A DNA stretch of 64,000 nucleotides from Podocnemis expansa (taxonomy: Eukaryota; Chordata; Testudines; Podocnemididae), in assembly GCA_007922195.1 (NCBI GenBank), contig ML681998.1, positions 21,107,395-21,171,394 of the forward strand. Direction: 5' to 3'. The notes beneath the pieces were generated by a model. The model was not told where the DNA came from and made no database searches. It saw nothing but the letters and a program-made list of their open reading frames with translations. This document shows positions 58,515 through 64,000 of the stretch, piece by piece. Both the position numbers and the translations under genes were made by a program. Each line of letters starts with the position of its first letter. Positions within the stretch are counted from its first letter, which is position 1.

Positions 58515-58937
58515 ACATGAATTCTAATTCTGCAGTTTCTCATGATCATCTGTTAATAGTTGTACTTCGGCAAATGGGTATCAAATCAAAGTTTCAAAGA
58601 GAAACTGCGGGATTATGCAGATTTGACACTGTCAATTTAAGGTTAAATAGAGACTATGGTTTTTTGTTTCCCCATTACAACAGATAATTTTGCTTTTCCC
58701 CTCAGCTCCCTCTTATATGCTGTTGTCCACTGTTTAAATCTAAATAAATGCATTGATTTGCAGTAACAGTCTGATCCGATCCTATGACTTGCACTTCTCT
58801 GGGTTTATTTTCCTCCCATTCATCTGTACGTTTCCATCTTCAAGCATCTGACAAAATGGGCCTTTCTCCCACGAAAGCTCATGCAATAAATAAATTTGTT
58901 AGTCTTTAAAAATGTCACTAGACTCCTTGTTTGTTGC
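58515..58937 (+). mobile_element. Penelope-like element copy 3, internally deleted
   Basis: Plus strand. 58520-58687 encodes VSHDHLLIVVLRQMGIKSKF, QRETAGL and then RLNRDYGFLFPHYNR*. This matches the C-terminus of the copy 1 nuclease frame (QRETAEL... FFSHYNR*). The 3' UTR follows (TGATCCGATCCTATGACTTG, CATCTGTACGTTTCC), then the terminal repeat. Its hammerhead region, 58844-58884, keeps stem I, GAAA and GCUC, but has CUGACAA for CUGANGA and a mismatched stem II. With the plus tail at 58364-58445 as the left repeat, this is a nearly empty PLE with both terminal repeats. RT and most of the nuclease are gone. Confidence 0.82.
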
Positions 58938-61485
58938 CAAGACCTGGTAACAAGTACTGGGTTCCACTCTTAAACAAAACACTGTGTGTTTTCTGAAGAT
59001 ATAAAACAGTGGGTTATGATTTGCTGAAAAGCCTGGAACACTTTTTCTCTTACTTATTAGAAATTTGGTGGCACCCCTTAAAATATCTACAAAGAAGAAA
59101 ACACTTACTACAATGGAGTCCTTTAATTCCGACCCAGGATCCACTGAGGTGGCCTGATATCTTGCAAACCATGGGCTGTTTTATAGCTGTACTAGTGAGT
59201 CATGACTTGGGGCTTCTTTTACAGTGCAGCTATCATAAGTCTTTAAGTAATCACAGACTTTAAAAGTATGCTATATCAAAAAGATAAGAAAAGCAGCCCA
59301 CAGCTCTAACAACATTATCTTTTCCCAAAATTGATTAGTCCATACAATGTGTCTCAAATATTTTGTATAAACTTATTCAGCAAGCTGGAAATAAAGTATG
59401 TTCTTGAAGAACAAACTTGAAATAAAAATAAAAAGGTTGCTTTGCAGCAAAATGACTATCACTAAAAATGATATGTCCATTAATTCAAATTTATGGAATA
59501 TTGTAAAATGCAATAAAACCCAGGGACAGCCTGAAACTGAGATTTCCCCCCCTTATCCTCTGTGTTCAGGGCAGTTAGTTGGAGGATTTGTAACAGTGAT
59601 ATTTGCTCTCTTCCTTTTACATGCTACTAGTTCCAACCTCTGGTCCTTTCCTCTTCAGACAGAGGAATGTATTTAGTGATGTCACAAATGGGATATGGGC
59701 ATGGATTCTGGTACAAAATCTTAGTAGATGCTTATCAAATATGCTCAGAAGTGGTTTTGAAGTCAACTGTGAAATTTCATTTTTCCCCAAGTCAAGCAAA
59801 GGTCCCCAATGAAGAAAAACTGTGCCAAGGATCAAATTTTGTTTTTGTTTCATCCTTGTTCAAAGAGAGGATGGTTAACATTTGTTTACAATGGGCTAAA
59901 AATGTATATGCTTCCCCCGGCTCCTCCACGCACACATACTGATCTGTAACTTTAAAACAGCTGCTGGAACAAACGTAGCTTCAGGTAAATTCAAGCATGG
60001 AAAATTTCAGCCCACAAGGTGTCTTGTTTTGGAAAGATATGAGCGTGGGAAATGAGGGGGTTATAATGCACTGTTTTGCAGCCTTACTACATTAGCTGCT
60101 ACTAGGCTTCTGTTATAATAACCTTAGAAGAGCATATTTTAAAACAGCTTGGACATGATCCACCACTGAGCTACACAAACTGGAGTGACACTAGTATAAA
60201 ACTTCAGTGCAGTAATGAAATACATAGTTTGCACCAAAGAAGACATTTACTTATTAAAGCATAAAGGAGATGAGAGGAAAGTACATGGTAACCTTTTCTA
60301 TGCTCAACTTGATGGAAGAAAACACGCCTATTATTTTGGAAAGTGGTTGCTGGTTTTTATGCCTATTTTCTTTGAAGACATCTTTTAAGATACACAGTTA
60401 ATATTAGGACTCTTGCTTATTTAAATAAAAGAGCATGGATGTGTGCACTTTCAAACTTTGCTATGTGTTTGGGTATCACTGGATAATCTGCCCTAAATTT
60501 GTCATTCTTAATCCATTAAAAGACAGGCCTGCTTGTAAATCCACAGGTATAGATAAGGAGTCACTGTTTGACTGAATCTGAACCCTTTTCAGATGAAAAA
60601 TGTCAGTGGCAGAAAGGGAGGCTGAATTATTTTTTAAAAGGGTTTTCAAAGATTCTCATGATTCCTCTAGTATCAGCTAAATGTGACATGTCCATAGAAC
60701 TGGCTTTTTTTAGTGTGTGAAACTAAGCAAATACCTCTGGTTTCATCTTTATGTAGAAAATTCTACAGTGTCTGTGTATATGTAAATGTTTAGCATATTG
60801 ACCTAAAGGTCAGAAATACCCCCCATTTCTAAATTATCTTACAAAGATTGTTTAAAAGTTAATCCATTTATCTCAATATTCTTATGGAAATTTCAATAAA
60901 TATATGTTGGATATAACTGATACATAATTGACCTTTCAAATTTATATATCACCTTTGTAAATGTCTGAAGATGTCATTATGAAGAATACTTATTATCAAA
61001 CATAGAAGCTGATGTAAAACAATATAACTCAGTGGTTTGTGCCAGTTTACATGAAAGAGGTAGACCGGGATGTTTAAGGGAGTATTTTTTTCAAATACCA
61101 GTCACAACTGAAATACAGATATCTTGGCTTGGAAATGGAACCCAGAACCAAGTCTGCTCTTTGGAAAATTATCAGGATTTGCTCCCATAAAAAAAAAGGA
61201 AGCCTTCTCCATAGTTGGAGTGTATCATAAATTCAGATATTCACAAGGGGCTAGTTATAGAAGATGTGTTGAAAGCTTTGGGATTGCTTGCCAGCAAGGG
61301 AGGGATTCGCATTACCCCCCACAAGATCAATTTCACAACAATCACTAGCCCTAAATTTGGGATGGACATCCAGCATAGTAAATGAGTAGGCAGAACCCTG
61401 GCCTTTGTGAAAAATCATAGTTGTGGTTCATATAATGGTGTTGTCAGCTGATGAAACTGATTATGTTGGTGTGGAAGGTGAGAAT
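58938..61485. other. Unannotated intron sequence
   Basis: 2.5 kb with no recognised gene. A faint trace of the old dispersed family lies at 60165-60235 (GAGTGACACTAGTATAAAAC). Confidence 0.45.
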
Positions 61486-61708
61486 CAGGGCTGTAGCTAT
61501 GGGAAGGCCTGAGTGGTCCATCACCCATCCAGTGTGAAAGCAGGCTCAGCTTGTTTTGCTGAGCACTTTGCTTACATTTGGATCATGAGGCAGCTTTTGT
61601 CTGGTTGCTGCCTCAACATTCTGCATCCAGTCACGGGAAGGAAGTGCTCCAGGCCCACCCTAGTCAGTGACGGGTCCTGCCAGAAAATTGCATCTTGCTA
61701 TGCCCCTG
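61486..61708. mobile_element. hAT-like MITE
   Basis: Starts CAGGGCTGTAGCTATGGG and ends TTGCTATGCCCCTG, inverse repeats sharing CAGGG-TAGC. The flanking 8-mers GTGAGAAT and ATGAAAAT match at 6 of 8. The interior is GC-richer than the flanks and has no gene. Confidence 0.7.
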
Positions 61709-62329
61709 ATGAAAATTATGATCACAGGTGATCAGTATATGTAGGGTAGGAAGCATAGGCCATACCATAGACGGGAAAGGTGCAAGGCTAAATTCTAACT
61801 CCAAAGAGTTCAGCAAGAATGGCTGTTTTTAAAGAAGCCAAAGCTCTGACGGGCAACAGTATGTCAAAAACCATATTTGTCAAAATTCAGGGTTTTATAT
61901 TAGAAAAAAGTTTAAAGAACTTTTTTTGATGTTGTAAAAATATAACGGGGGAGATCATCAGGAAAAAAAGCCAGCAGTTTTTCAACGTTGTTATGTATTT
62001 TGTTTCATAATTCTGGAAAATTTCCTATCTTCTTTCCCTACAACCCCTTCTGTGTCTCACTTTTTCCACTAGACAAGTGAGAGAGGGAAATTAAACAGTG
62101 AAATATTATAATTTGTTCATTTAGTTTTGAAAGTATTACTTTTAGGAAAAAAATTATTTCACTTTTAGAAATAATGCTGTCAGTGTTTTACTTCCTCTTT
62201 GTAATTTAGAGAAAGTAGCATAGAATAACATTATGGCTTTTTTCTAGTTGAAGAAAAAAAATATAGACAGTTCTCCAACCCCACACTCTTTTTCTTACTT
62301 TTCTTGTATTATAGGGTAAATAAAGTGAC

Positions 62330-62545
62330 CTTAGATCTACTAGGCTTAGTTACTCTGGGTCCCATTCAAACTCAAGCAAAACTTTAGTTGAGACAAATTC
62401 TTTTCACTATATATCAGCATAAACCCAAGAAATTCCACTGCTCTCAGTGGAGTTATGCTGTATTTACATTGGAGTGAATGAGAAAAGAACTTGCCCCACA
62501 GAAATTTTGCTTGAGTAAAGACTTCAGAATTTGGCCCTTTAAAAG
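62330..62545 (+). repeat. Old dispersed repeat, decayed
   Basis: Wording such as CTCAGTGGAGTTATGCTGTA, TTTACATTGGAGTGAATGAG and AGAATTTGGCCC recurs in pieces elsewhere in the window (24.9 kb, 37.9 kb, 60.2 kb). It marks an ancient family whose class I cannot name. It lies 0.4 kb upstream of the exon. Confidence 0.4.
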
Positions 62546-62918
62546 TGTCATCAGGAAGGACGTTAATCCAATTTACTATTCCACTAGTATTCTTGTTCTC
62601 TCTGCAACCATCACCACCTCCTCAGCATTAGATCAAAGCCTCTTGAGTAACTGTTATTCTCTCTCCTTCTCAAAGACTTTACCAAATAAAAATGCCTTCA
62701 AAATATAATGGGTGTGAAAAGATGCAAGAAGGAAATTGGGCTTTATAGCCCAAATTTGAATATAATTATAAGGAAAAAGGTTTACTTTTTTCCTCAGGAT
62801 GACAAGATCAGTTGTTTTTCAGACAAGCATAATTAATTCTCATTATATGGGTCTTCAGAACATCGTGCTTGTAAAACAAACACAAAGACGGAGGTGGTTG
62901 TTGTCAAGGCAGAAGTGA

Positions 62919-64000
<1,082 letters not shown>

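Noticed and set aside
18636..58937. Repeated short motifs as a possible CRISPR-like array
   Set aside because: The repeats are kilobases apart, in both orientations and belong to PLE tails. The genome is a vertebrate's.

Overview
This is vertebrate, reptile-type nuclear DNA: about 63 kb of intron around one short protein-coding exon. The exon (62956-63074, + strand) matches the start of the PR-like region of ZFPM2 (FOG2), a GATA cofactor. The window therefore most likely samples a large ZFPM2 intron, that exon, and the first 0.9 kb of the next intron. No other host exon, RNA gene or CpG-island promoter was found. The repeats (CR1 LINEs with an ATTCTATR-type 3' end, Penelope-like elements or PLEs, a tRNA/CR1 SINE, hAT-type MITEs, old MIR-like fragments) suggest a turtle most strongly, with a crocodilian as the main alternative. 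This rests on recalled repeat families, not a database search.

Layout. 1-3.8 kb: antisense CR1 and L2-like remains. 3.8-4.6 kb: a GC-rich pogo/Tigger-like MITE with a long inverted-repeat core. 8.2-8.5 and 11.4-11.7 kb: two hairpin MITEs. 12.1 kb: a tRNA-Val-like/CR1 SINE. 13.4-14.4 kb: old sense CR1. 18.6-23.5 kb: two 5'-truncated, broken PLEs in the same (-) orientation, with reverse transcriptase and GIY-YIG endonuclease remnants. 30.5-34.6 kb: MITEs, a second kind of PLE tail, a decayed CR1 interrupted by a PLE tail, and an inverted pair of PLE tails. 34.8-37.5 kb: antisense CR1 carrying an ORF1 SGNH-hydrolase remnant. 38.0 kb: a hAT MITE with perfect 8-bp target-site duplication (TSD). 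42.9-44.8 kb: the youngest-looking CR1. 49.1-49.3 kb: a palindromic PLE unit with two hammerhead-like cores and a 13-bp TSD. 49.5-49.8 kb: a MITE built of short palindromes. 53.0-53.6 kb: an LTR-like block. 55.6-56.7 and 61.5 kb: hAT-like MITEs. 58.3-58.9 kb: an internally deleted third PLE.

The main signal is a hammerhead-ribozyme-like motif in the terminal repeat of these PLEs. It recurs about a dozen times in different states of decay. Three copies keep the full core, CUGANGA plus a 6-bp stem II plus GAAA plus a GCAU/AUGC stem I: 18686-18726 (-), 49117-49157 (-) and 49178-49218 (+). All carry one extra A between the CUGANGA box and stem II. Stem III is replaced by a self-complementary AGCU, which suggests a dimeric ribozyme. 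Two of the intact copies form a nearly perfect foldback that was inserted as one unit. The + copy lies on the sense strand of the ZFPM2 pre-mRNA.

Hammerheads in PLEs are known in general. The arrangement here, the shared extra A and the sense-intronic position are the points worth testing.
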